Assembly: GCA_903847495.1 (NCBI GenBank)
Contig: CAINDT010000420.1
Span: 1-5,425, forward strand
Direction of reading: 5' to 3'
Length of the DNA: 5,425 bases
From: an uncultured Actinomycetes bacterium
GTDB lineage: Bacteria; Actinomycetota; Thermoleophilia; Gaiellales; F1-60-MAGs149
Within the stretch, counting starts at the first letter, position 1. Every line of letters starts with the position of its first letter. Both the position numbers and the translations under genes were made by a program. Positions 1 to 4,872 of this stretch are shown here, one piece after another. A model generated the notes under the pieces. It was not told the origin of the DNA. It saw nothing but the letters and a program-made list of their open reading frames with translations, and ran no database searches.

Positions 1-502
1 CCATCACGATCTGTGGGACTCGTACAACGACAAGCCGTACAACCACGGCACCTTCGCCAAGCGCGCGATCGAGGAGGGGCTGATCGATCCCGCCAAGTCG
101 TTCCAAGGCGGCCAGCGTGGCTCGCTGTACGGGCCCGAGGACTATGAGGTGGCCGCAGAGCTCGGCATCGAGCTCGTGCCGTGGCTGGAGCTGCGTCGCT
201 GGTCGCCCGAGCACTTCGGCGAGCATGTGCGCAAGCGCATCGGCGACGCACCACTGTTCCTCTCGTTCGACATCGATTTCGTCGATCCGGGGCTCTGCCC
301 GGGCACGGGGACGCCGGAGATCGGCGGCCCGTCGGGCGAGCACGCGCTGGACCTCCTGCGCGCGCTCCGCGGCGTGAACCTCGTCGGCGCCGACGTCGTC
401 GAGGTGGCGCCCCAGTACGACAGCAACGGCCAGCACACCGCGCTGATGGCGGCCAACGTCGTCTACGAGCTGCTGACGCTGCTCGCGATCAACAAGTCCT
501 GA
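1..502 (+). CDS. Agmatinase/arginase-family ureohydrolase, C-terminal part (5' end outside window)
   Basis: This is the last 166 residues of a Mn-dependent ureohydrolase, which hydrolyses a guanidino compound such as agmatine, guanidinobutyrate or arginine to urea plus an amine. The fragment opens at H-H-D, the end of the DAHxD metal motif; the preceding Ala/Asp codons are cut off. At residues 88-96 it has SFDIDFVDP, whose two aspartates (90, 92) are the second metal-ligand pair, followed by the family stretch PGTGTPEIGGP (100-110). GGQRG (36-40) corresponds to the usual GIRG, and EVAPQYD (134-140) to the conserved EvxPxyD. The YNHGT segment (13-17) is also family-like. The gene ends in TGA, whose final A is the first base of a long palindrome. 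No window neighbour suggests a polyamine or arginine pathway. The family call is firm, but the substrate cannot be decided because the N-terminal half is missing. Confidence 0.92.
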   Translation, partial: HHDLWDSYNDKPYNHGTFAKRAIEEGLIDPAKSFQGGQRGSLYGPEDYEVAAELGIELVPWLELRRWSPEHFGEHVRKRIGDAPLFLSFDIDFVDPGLCPGTGTPEIGGPSGEHALDLLRALRGVNLVGADVVEVAPQYDSNGQHTALMAANVVYELLTLLAINKS

Positions 503-540
503 CGCGCCAATCTGGATCCGGATCCAGATTGGCGCGTTTT
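502..540 (+). terminator. 36-bp perfect palindrome followed by T4, likely terminator of the ureohydrolase gene
   Basis: Positions 502-537 are perfectly self-complementary about 519/520. The half-site is ACGCGCCAATCTGGATCC, so the stem can close down to a tight CCGG-type loop. The run TTTT (537-540) follows at once, giving a classic stem plus short U-tract for + strand transcripts. The first paired base is the last base of the ureohydrolase stop codon. The U-tract is short, so termination may be partial or need help. Because the element sits between convergent genes it could also stop minus-strand transcripts from the pab operon as a plain hairpin. Confidence 0.72.
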
Positions 541-570
541 CTGCCAATTTGGATCCGGATCCAAATTGGC
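506..570. repeat. Tandem pair of 28-bp self-complementary units (506-533 and 543-570)
   Basis: Both units share the core GGATCCGGATCC flanked by GCCAATxT and its complement, with a 37-bp period and 9 bp between units. They agree at 26 of 28 positions. The two differences are 512 C versus 549 T, and 527 G versus 564 A. These two positions pair with each other within each unit, so the change is compensatory (C-G to T-A) and leaves both palindromes perfect. The second unit extends to a 44-bp perfect palindrome, 535-578. Its flanks are TTTT before and AAAA after on both strands, so unlike the first unit it is not a textbook terminator. The units can also pair with each other as one long stem around a 9-nt loop. 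Confidence 0.9.
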
Positions 571-572
571 AG

Positions 573-599
573 AAAACGTGCACGTTTTTGGCGCGCGCC
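573..599. repeat. Two further small palindromes (573-588 and 590-599) next to the pabA stop
   Basis: Positions 573-588 read AAAACGTGCACGTTTT, a 16-bp perfect palindrome flanked on the + strand by one more T. Positions 590-599 read GGCGCGCGCC, a 10-bp palindrome whose last base is the first base of the pabA stop codon (complement of 599-601). On the minus strand these are the first structures an RNA polymerase leaving pabA meets, and the first ends in a T-run there as well. They probably belong to the same bidirectional termination block as the larger palindromes. The left arm of 573-588 is shared with the right arm of the 44-bp palindrome, so the two folds exclude each other. Confidence 0.65.
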
Positions 600-1225
600 T
601 ACCCGAGCCGCTCGGCGTCGGCGACGAGTTCCTCCACGCGTGCGTCGTCGATCGCATAGCCGGCCTGGCGGGCGAGGTTCGCGAGGATCCGGAAGCCCTG
701 CGGCGTCAGCACGCTCTCGGGGTGGAACTGCACGCCCTCGATCGGCAGGGTGCGGTGACGCAGGCCCATGATCAGGCCGTCAGGCAGACGCGCCGACACA
801 GCCAGTTCGCCATCGACAGGAGGTTCGTCGGCCGCCAGTGCGTGGTAACGGCCTGCATCGAATGGCGAGGGCAGGCCCGCCAGCAGGCCCTCGCCGTCGT
901 GCTCGACCCGCGAGGCGCGCCCATGCATGGCGTTGGCGTTCGGCCCGACGCGCACGCCGAAGGCCACGGCGATGCACTGGTGCCCGAGACAGATGCCCAG
1001 CACGGGGATCTCGCGCCCGAACGTGCGGATGGCGGCGGTCGAGATGCCCGCCTCATCCGGTCCCTGGGGGCCGGGCGAGACGATCAGGCCGGTTGGCTCG
1101 AGCGCCGCGATCTCGTCGAGGCGTGTGCTGTGCGACGGCACGACGCGCGCCGGCACGCCGAGCTCGGCCAGCCGATGCTGGATGTTGAGGACGAACGAGT
1201 CGCGGTTGTCGAGGATGACGATCAC
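599..1225 (-). CDS. pabA: Aminodeoxychorismate synthase glutamine amidotransferase subunit (PabA; TrpG-like)
   Basis: This 208-residue protein is a class I glutamine amidotransferase. It releases ammonia from glutamine and passes it to the chorismate-binding partner, here the PabB encoded upstream in the operon. The N-terminus has LDNRDSF (5-11), the PabA/TrpG start signature. The oxyanion loop is SPGP (50-53), followed by Q where many relatives have C. The nucleophile is C79 in GICLGHQ (77-83), and the catalytic His/Glu are H168 and E170 in HPES (168-171). Length is close to typical for free-standing PabA/TrpG. The start is a GTG at 1225-1223 whose GTGA overlaps the pabC stop, so translation is probably coupled. 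The upstream ribosome-binding sequence is only weakly purine-rich. PabA and TrpG cannot be told apart by sequence alone. The pab call rests on the operon, and it may also serve anthranilate synthase if the genome lacks trpG. The TAG stop abuts the palindrome block. Confidence 0.9.
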   Translation of the reverse strand: MIVILDNRDSFVLNIQHRLAELGVPARVVPSHSTRLDEIAALEPTGLIVSPGPQGPDEAGISTAAIRTFGREIPVLGICLGHQCIAVAFGVRVGPNANAMHGRASRVEHDGEGLLAGLPSPFDAGRYHALAADEPPVDGELAVSARLPDGLIMGLRHRTLPIEGVQFHPESVLTPQGFRILANLARQAGYAIDDARVEELVADAERLG

Positions 1226-1869
1226 GGCAGCATCCGCCAGGCGTCCGCGAGTGCGTCGAGCTCGGCCGAGCGGGCCAGGGCGATGCCCTCGACGCTCGCG
1301 ATCGGCACCACGCCCCGACCGGCGGTCAGGAGCACTGCTCCGCGGACGTTGCGCAGGTCCTCGAGCAGCACCGCGCGCTCGGTCGCGCCCAGCTGCTCGA
1401 TCGCCCAGGCCCGCGTGACGCCCGGCAGGATGCCCTGCAGCGCGGGCGTCGAGAAGCCGCCATCGGCATCGTGCAGCAGCACGCTGGCACGGGTTGTCTC
1501 GCCGATCAGCCCGGCCGGGGAGACGAGCAGCGCCTCGCCACCCGCCGCCGCCTCGGCGGCGTCGGCCCAGCGGCGGTCCGCGGACTTGTGCAGGCGCGTC
1601 TCCAGTGCGGGGTCATAGGAGCGGTCGATCAGCAGTTCCACGGGCGTCGCCGGCCGCGGCGGTCGTGTGGCCGGATGCACGCCGGCGTCATCGACGTCGA
1701 CGCGCAGGATGAAGGGTGGGTCGGTGAGCAGGAGCGCATCCTCGAAGCAGGCGTCCACGGCGGCGACCTGACTCGGCGAGGCGCCGGAGCGTGCCAGGCG
1801 CGCAAGGTGCCGCTCGCGCAGCCGGATGCGCCCGTCGTCGACGAGGACGGTCTCGAAGATCGCGATCAC
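1222..1869 (-). CDS. pabC: Aminodeoxychorismate lyase, PLP-dependent class IV aminotransferase fold (PabC)
   Basis: The predicted product converts 4-amino-4-deoxychorismate to p-aminobenzoate and pyruvate, the last step of PABA synthesis. From the chosen GTG at 1869-1867 it has 215 residues. FETVLVDDGRIRL followed by HLARL (5-25) matches the class IV N-terminal pattern. K95 in LHKSADR is the likely PLP lysine, E124 in IGETTRASV matches the conserved glutamate segment, and GILPGVTR (146-153) is the phosphate-side signature. It is short for PabC (about 270 in Escherichia coli) and lacks the usual leading strand with the RGxxYGDG segment. It therefore resembles the PabC half of PabB-PabC fusion proteins. 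The GTG overlaps the pabB stop as GTGA. A GTG three codons upstream (1878-1876) is a second candidate. GGGTGGGA just upstream is a reasonable ribosome-binding site for the 1869 start. The reading frame stays open upstream to 2172, but that part is a shadow of pabB. D-amino acid transaminase is possible but unlikely here. Confidence 0.84.
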   Translation of the reverse strand: MIAIFETVLVDDGRIRLRERHLARLARSGASPSQVAAVDACFEDALLLTDPPFILRVDVDDAGVHPATRPPRPATPVELLIDRSYDPALETRLHKSADRRWADAAEAAAGGEALLVSPAGLIGETTRASVLLHDADGGFSTPALQGILPGVTRAWAIEQLGATERAVLLEDLRNVRGAVLLTAGRGVVPIASVEGIALARSAELDALADAWRMLP

Positions 1870-3137
1870 GATTCCCACCCGGCCAGCGTCGCGCAGGTGG
1901 CGCGAAGAAACGGCCGTGCCTTGACGAGCGTCTCCTCGGCCTCCTCGGCGGGGTCCGACAACAGCGTGACCGCGCCGCCCGCGCCGTAGCGTGCCTCGCC
2001 GTCGGCGACGGTCGCCGTACGGATCGCGATGCTGGCGGTGAGCGCGCGGCGAGCCGGCTCGTAGGCGAAGACGGTGCCGCAGTAGAACCCGCGGGCGTCG
2101 GCCTCGAGACGGTCGATCAGCTCCATGGCGCGGCGCTTCGGCGCGCCGGTGATCGAGCCGCCCGGGAAGCACGATACGAGCACGTCGGGCAGGCGCACGT
2201 CTTCGCGCACCGTGGCCTCGACGGCGCTGACGAGGTGCATCACGTTCTCGGTGCGCTCGAGTTCACACAACGCGGTGACGCGCACGGAGCCCGGCTCCGC
2301 GGTCGCAGTCAGATCGTTGCGGAGAAGGTCCACGATCATCACGTTCTCGGCGCGATCCTTGGCGGAGGCGGCGAGGTCGGCGGCCAGTGCGTCGTCCTCG
2401 GTCGGTGTCGCGCCGCGTCGTCGGGTGCCCTTGATCGGCCGCGTCTCGACCCGTCCGTCGCGCGCGTGCAGGAACACCTCCGGGGAGACGCTCGCGATCT
2501 CGACGCCGTCGCCGGCGAGGTAGGCCGCGTGGTCGGCGGGCGCGACCGCCACGAGTCGCTCGAAGAGATCCCAGCCGCCGGTCTGCCACGGCACGCGCAC
2601 GACGTGGGCGAGGTTGATCTCGAACGCCTCGCCTGCGCTGATCAGCCGCTGCACGTCACGGGCGCGCTCGCCGAACTGCGTGCGCGATAGTCCGGACGTC
2701 GCCGTGCGGTCGGGGATGTCCTCGAGCGCGGCCGGGAGGTCGGGCGCCTCGACCGCTGCGGACAGCACGGTGCGGGTCGGACCGTCGGGGCCGAATACCT
2801 CCCACCTGCCGGTCGCCTCGTCGTGGACGGCGTACGTGCGGTGGTAGTGCGCGAGGAGCGCAGGGTCGCGCGGTGCATGGCGGGGCGCGATCCCGAGCAG
2901 GTCGAGCCCGGCGTCGTAGGCGATGGCGCCGATCCAGACGCCCTCGCCGTGCGCCTCATGCACCAGGCGCGGCGGAATCGCGGGCAGTCCGGCGCCGGTC
3001 TCCAGCTGGATCGTCGCGTCCGGCGCCACCGCCAGCAGTGAGCGCGTGCCGAACGGCGTGCGGTGCGCGCTCAGGAGCAGCGTGGGGCGATGCCCGTCGG
3101 CGATCAGGCGGCGGGCGGCGCCGAGCGGAGTCGACAT
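1866..3137 (-). CDS. pabB: Aminodeoxychorismate synthase component I (PabB)
   Basis: This 423-residue chorismate-binding enzyme uses ammonia from PabA to aminate chorismate to 4-amino-4-deoxychorismate. The C-terminal catalytic domain is complete. It shows INLAH (174-178), SPEVF (218-222), TRPIKGT (232-238), the acidic MIVDLLRNDL segment (267-276), NVMHLVS (298-304) and FPGGSITGAPKRRAMELID (324-342). It closes with YGAGGAVTLLSDP (384-396) and EETLVKARP. The lysine K236 in PIKGT is the residue that distinguishes PabB from anthranilate synthase TrpE, which has PIAGT at this place. The N-terminal about 145 residues are shorter and more divergent than in TrpE, as is common in PabB. The ATG at 3137 is the chosen start. 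There is no clear Shine-Dalgarno sequence, and a TANNNT box lies seven bases upstream, so the transcript may be leaderless. It is first gene of pabB-pabC-pabA and its TGA is overlapped by the pabC GTG. Confidence 0.95.
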   Translation of the reverse strand: MSTPLGAARRLIADGHRPTLLLSAHRTPFGTRSLLAVAPDATIQLETGAGLPAIPPRLVHEAHGEGVWIGAIAYDAGLDLLGIAPRHAPRDPALLAHYHRTYAVHDEATGRWEVFGPDGPTRTVLSAAVEAPDLPAALEDIPDRTATSGLSRTQFGERARDVQRLISAGEAFEINLAHVVRVPWQTGGWDLFERLVAVAPADHAAYLAGDGVEIASVSPEVFLHARDGRVETRPIKGTRRRGATPTEDDALAADLAASAKDRAENVMIVDLLRNDLTATAEPGSVRVTALCELERTENVMHLVSAVEATVREDVRLPDVLVSCFPGGSITGAPKRRAMELIDRLEADARGFYCGTVFAYEPARRALTASIAIRTATVADGEARYGAGGAVTLLSDPAEEAEETLVKARPFLRATCATLAGWES

Positions 3138-3144
3138 GTCCGGG

Positions 3145-3150
3145 AGGGTA
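3145..3150 (-). promoter_or_regulatory. Possible -10 box of a leaderless pabB promoter
   Basis: On the minus strand TACCCT fits the actinobacterial TANNNT pattern. It ends seven bases before the pabB ATG, so transcription would begin at or very near the start codon. No convincing -35 box lies 17 bp further up. The absence of a strong ribosome-binding site in the 59-bp divergent gap (3138-3196) agrees with a leaderless mRNA, but a six-base match in GC-rich DNA is weak evidence. Confidence 0.3.
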
Positions 3151-3196
3151 TCCGACGGGCTGCGGCCGCTGGCGCCGTCGCTGCGATGTGTCGGGC

Positions 3197-3967
3197 ATGC
3201 AACCGCTGCTGATTCTGTCCGGAGCGTCGCGCGGCATCGGGCGCGCGATCGCCGAGCGCGCGCTCGACCGCGGCTTCGCGGTGGGCGCGCTGGCGCGTAC
3301 GGAGGCCGATCTGGTCTCTCTCGCGGCGCTCGCGCCGGAGCGCGTGGAGGTGACGGTCGCGGACGTCCGCGACCAGGCGGCGGTGGCGGCCGGCGTGCAG
3401 GCCGCGATCGCCCGCTTCGGATCGCCGACGCTCGTCGTCGCGGCGGCGGGCTCGCTCGGGCCGATCGATCGGCCGTGGCTGCTCCCGGCGGCCGAGCTCG
3501 ACGACGTGCTCGCGGTGACCGTGACCGGCGCCGCGAATCTCGCGTCGGCGACGGTGCCCGCGATGCGCGACGCAGGTCGCGGCACGTTTGTCGCCGTGTC
3601 GGCTTCGAGCGCCACGCGGGTCTTTCCCGGCTGGGCGGCGTACGGCGCGGCGAAGGCGGGCCTCGACGCCTACGTGCGCTACCTCGCTGAGGAGGCGGGC
3701 GAGGAGCTGACGGCGTTCTCCTTCGTGCCGGGTCTCACGGACACCGCGATGCAGGAGGGGCTGCGCGCCGTCGATCCGGAGCGGTTCCCGCAGGTCGAGC
3801 AGTTTCGTCGCTGGCACGAACGGGGGGTCGGCAAGGCGCCGGTCGTTGTCGCGGAGGCGCTCGAGCTGGCGCTTGCGCTGCCGCGCGCGGAGGTGCAGGG
3901 GCAGATTGTGGAGGCCGACGCGCTGCTGAAGGCGCGGGCTCAGGCCGCGCGTCGCGCGGACGCCTGA
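3197..3967 (+). CDS. Short-chain dehydrogenase/reductase (SDR), classical type, substrate unknown
   Basis: This 256-residue Rossmann-fold protein is in the size range of classical SDRs, which are NAD(P)-dependent oxidoreductases of alcohols or carbonyls. The N-terminal nucleotide motif is SGASRGIG (8-15), an accepted form of TGxxxGxG. R34 at the end of the second strand (ALARTEADL) favours NADPH. ADVRD (55-59) supplies the adenine-contacting aspartate. The catalytic YxxxK is Y149-GAA-K153, preceded by a serine cluster (135, 137, 138). VPGLTDTAM (177-185) matches the usual PGxVxTxM. Two usual asparagines are missing: NNAG is AAAG (82-85), and the tetrad Asn position in helix 4 appears to be T108 in LAVTVTG. 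The ATG at 3197 places the dinucleotide fold at the very N-terminus. An in-frame GTG at 3188 is possible, and the ribosome-binding site is weak. The gene diverges from pabB across 59 bp and converges on, and overlaps by 28 bp, the membrane gene. The catalytic change leaves activity and substrate open. Confidence 0.88.
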   Translation: MQPLLILSGASRGIGRAIAERALDRGFAVGALARTEADLVSLAALAPERVEVTVADVRDQAAVAAGVQAAIARFGSPTLVVAAAGSLGPIDRPWLLPAAELDDVLAVTVTGAANLASATVPAMRDAGRGTFVAVSASSATRVFPGWAAYGAAKAGLDAYVRYLAEEAGEELTAFSFVPGLTDTAMQEGLRAVDPERFPQVEQFRRWHERGVGKAPVVVAEALELALALPRAEVQGQIVEADALLKARAQAARRADA

Positions 3968-3970
3968 GCC
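3937..3970. repeat. Inverted repeat carrying both convergent stop codons; possible shared terminator hairpin
   Basis: GGCTCAGGC (3937-3945) and GCCTGAGCC (3962-3970) are exact reverse complements, nine pairs, separated by 16 bases. Within the loop CGCGC (3946-3950) and GCGCG (3954-3958) can add a five-pair inner stem. The right arm contains the SDR stop TGA (3965-3967). The left arm contains the complement of the membrane-protein stop (3940-3942). Both genes thus end in GCCTGA followed by GCC. No U-tract follows on either strand, so if it terminates transcription it does so as a U-less hairpin, or with Rho. Confidence 0.6.
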
Positions 3971-4701
3971 TCCAGCGCCCGGTACAGGCGGTACGTGCCG
4001 AGGGCGATGATCGGGACGGTGAGCGCGTTGCCGATCAGGCCGAACACGGAGGTGCCGACGCTGCGCGCAGCGCCCTCCGGGAAGGCGAGACCGATCGAGG
4101 AGACGACCACGGCGATCACGAGTGCGATCGCCGTCAGCGTGACGATCACGCCGAGGGTGCGCAGCCAGTTGCCGCGCGTCAGGCCTGCCGAGCGTCGCAG
4201 CGCCAGGATGTTGAACGCATCGCCGGTGACGACCGCGACGGTGGCGACGGTCAGTCGCACGCCGTTGAGCAGCGCCGACCCGAGCAGCACGCCGACACCC
4301 ATCGTCATGATCGTCGGCGAGTTGGCCGCGTAGCCGGCGGCGATCAGCACGCCGGGCAGCGCCACGATCACCAGCAGGACGAGCACCTGGGTGAAGACGT
4401 ACCGCACGAGTAGCCCAAACGCGGGCTCGACCTGGTGCCGCACCTGCGCCTCTCCGCCCTGCTCGAGGGCGATCGCGCTGCGGATGACCACGATCGAGGC
4501 CAGCGGTGCGAACAACAGCAGCGAGCCGACCGCGTCGATGATGGCCAGGCCCTGCTGCGTGCTCGTCGTGTCCGGGACGGCGAATTCGAGCGCCAAGAGG
4601 GCGATCGTGAACGGCAGGAAGATCAGGAACGACGCCAGGACCAGCGGCCCGAAAAGACGCCGGTAGAGGCCGAGCGTCTCGCGGATCACCAGTCCCACCA
4701 T
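3940..4701 (-). CDS. Polytopic membrane protein, about six helices, function unknown
   Basis: The 253-residue product is mostly hydrophobic, with predicted membrane segments near residues 18-41, 51-74, 97-124, 129-158, 181-207 and 216-238. It has short basic ends (IRETLGLYRRLFG at the N-terminus, ASARRAA at the C-terminus). The segment DAFNILALRRSAGLTRGNWLRTLGVI (161-186) resembles the 'al.rS..L..G..wr' stretch found in integral membrane domains beside glycerophosphodiester phosphodiesterases and in related uncharacterised membrane families. That resemblance is from memory and suggests a family, not a job. No catalytic residues, signal peptidase site or binding motif is visible. The ATG at 4701 lies about 24 bases downstream of the predicted transcription start of a good promoter; a GTG at the next codon is an alternative. 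The 3' end overlaps the convergent SDR by 28 bp. It is divergent from sdhA and may share its control region. Confidence 0.85.
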   Translation of the reverse strand: MVGLVIRETLGLYRRLFGPLVLASFLIFLPFTIALLALEFAVPDTTSTQQGLAIIDAVGSLLLFAPLASIVVIRSAIALEQGGEAQVRHQVEPAFGLLVRYVFTQVLVLLVIVALPGVLIAAGYAANSPTIMTMGVGVLLGSALLNGVRLTVATVAVVTGDAFNILALRRSAGLTRGNWLRTLGVIVTLTAIALVIAVVVSSIGLAFPEGAARSVGTSVFGLIGNALTVPIIALGTYRLYRALEAQASARRAA

Positions 4702-4731
4702 GTGCCAAGGCTAGCCGCGCGACTCCGCTGC

Positions 4732-4760
4732 ATTCGAAAATGGCGCGAAAAGAGTGTCAA
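4732..4760 (-). promoter_or_regulatory. Sigma-70-type promoter for the membrane-protein gene
   Basis: Read on the minus strand, TTGACA (4760-4755) is a perfect -35 hexamer. After exactly 17 bases comes TCGAAT (4737-4732), four of six matches to TATAAT. A start about seven bases on, near 4725, leaves a leader of roughly 24 bases before the ATG at 4701. The A/T-rich spacer stands out from the GC-rich surroundings. This is the best promoter in the window. Confidence 0.65.
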
Positions 4761-4779
4761 TGGCCGGAAACCCCTTCAT

Positions 4780-4795
4780 CGTGACGCCTGTCACG
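4780..4795. promoter_or_regulatory. Crp/GlxR-type operator palindrome (GTGA-N6-TCAC)
   Basis: CGTGACGCCTGTCACG has six-base perfect arms around GCCT and contains the core GTGA-N6-TCAC recognised by the Crp/Fnr superfamily regulators Crp and GlxR. It lies just upstream of the proposed sdhA -35 box and 19 bases from the divergent -35 box. Its centre is about 46 bases before the predicted sdhA start and about 62 before the predicted membrane-gene start. Control of sdh operons by such regulators is known in Corynebacterium (GlxR). That it acts here is inference. Confidence 0.5.
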
Positions 4796-4798
4796 TCC

Positions 4799-4827
4799 TT
4801 GCGGGCATCCGCCACCACACGTACTCT
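4799..4827 (+). promoter_or_regulatory. Candidate sdhA promoter
   Basis: TTGCGG (4799-4804), a 17-base spacer and TACTCT (4822-4827) fit the loose actinobacterial pattern of a TTG-type -35 and a TANNNT -10. Initiation near 4834 would give a leader of about 39 bases containing the GGAGG ribosome-binding site. The -35 match is only the first three bases, so the call leans on spacing, position and the operator just upstream. Confidence 0.45.
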
Positions 4828-4861
4828 GCTCTCACGCGCGGCATCGCCGTGCACTGCTTTC

Positions 4862-4866
4862 GGAGG
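4862..4866 (+). promoter_or_regulatory. Ribosome-binding site fixing the sdhA GTG start
   Basis: GGAGG lies six bases before the GTG at 4873. The start is not ATG, and no in-frame ATG occurs before the FAD-binding GAGLAG motif. This strong site, the best in the window, therefore decides the start. Confidence 0.8.
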
Positions 4867-4872
4867 TTCCTG

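Noticed and set aside
506..570. CRISPR repeats or a cloning artefact with doubled BamHI-like sites
   Set aside because: There are only two units, 9 bp apart and fully self-complementary, unlike CRISPR repeats and spacers. The GGATCC doublets sit inside long natural-looking palindromes with a compensatory difference and joined to gene ends, which a linker would not produce.
685..693. GGATCCGGA inside pabA as a third copy of the palindrome core
   Set aside because: Only nine bases match and the flanks show no symmetry; coding sequence explains it.
566..1618. 350-codon open frame on the + strand
   Set aside because: It lies antisense to pabA and pabC, both of which have clear catalytic motifs. 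The product is low-complexity, Ser/Ala/Arg-rich toward the end.
1870..2172. Upstream extension of pabC to a 316-residue protein
   Set aside because: The added 100 residues are an Arg-rich shadow of the pabB C-terminal coding region. The GTG at 1869 (or 1878) gives the natural start just before FETVLV.
1791..2690. 299-codon open frame on the + strand
   Set aside because: It is antisense to pabB with no recognisable domain and an Arg/Gly/Ala-biased composition.
1866..3137. Anthranilate synthase TrpE, with TrpG downstream
   Set aside because: The PIKGT lysine and the adjacent PabC point to aminodeoxychorismate synthase; no other trp gene is present.
3104..4708. 534-codon open frame on the minus strand
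   Set aside because: It runs antisense through the SDR and in another frame through the membrane protein. Its translation is an Arg/Ala/His-rich shadow with no motif, as is common in GC-rich DNA.
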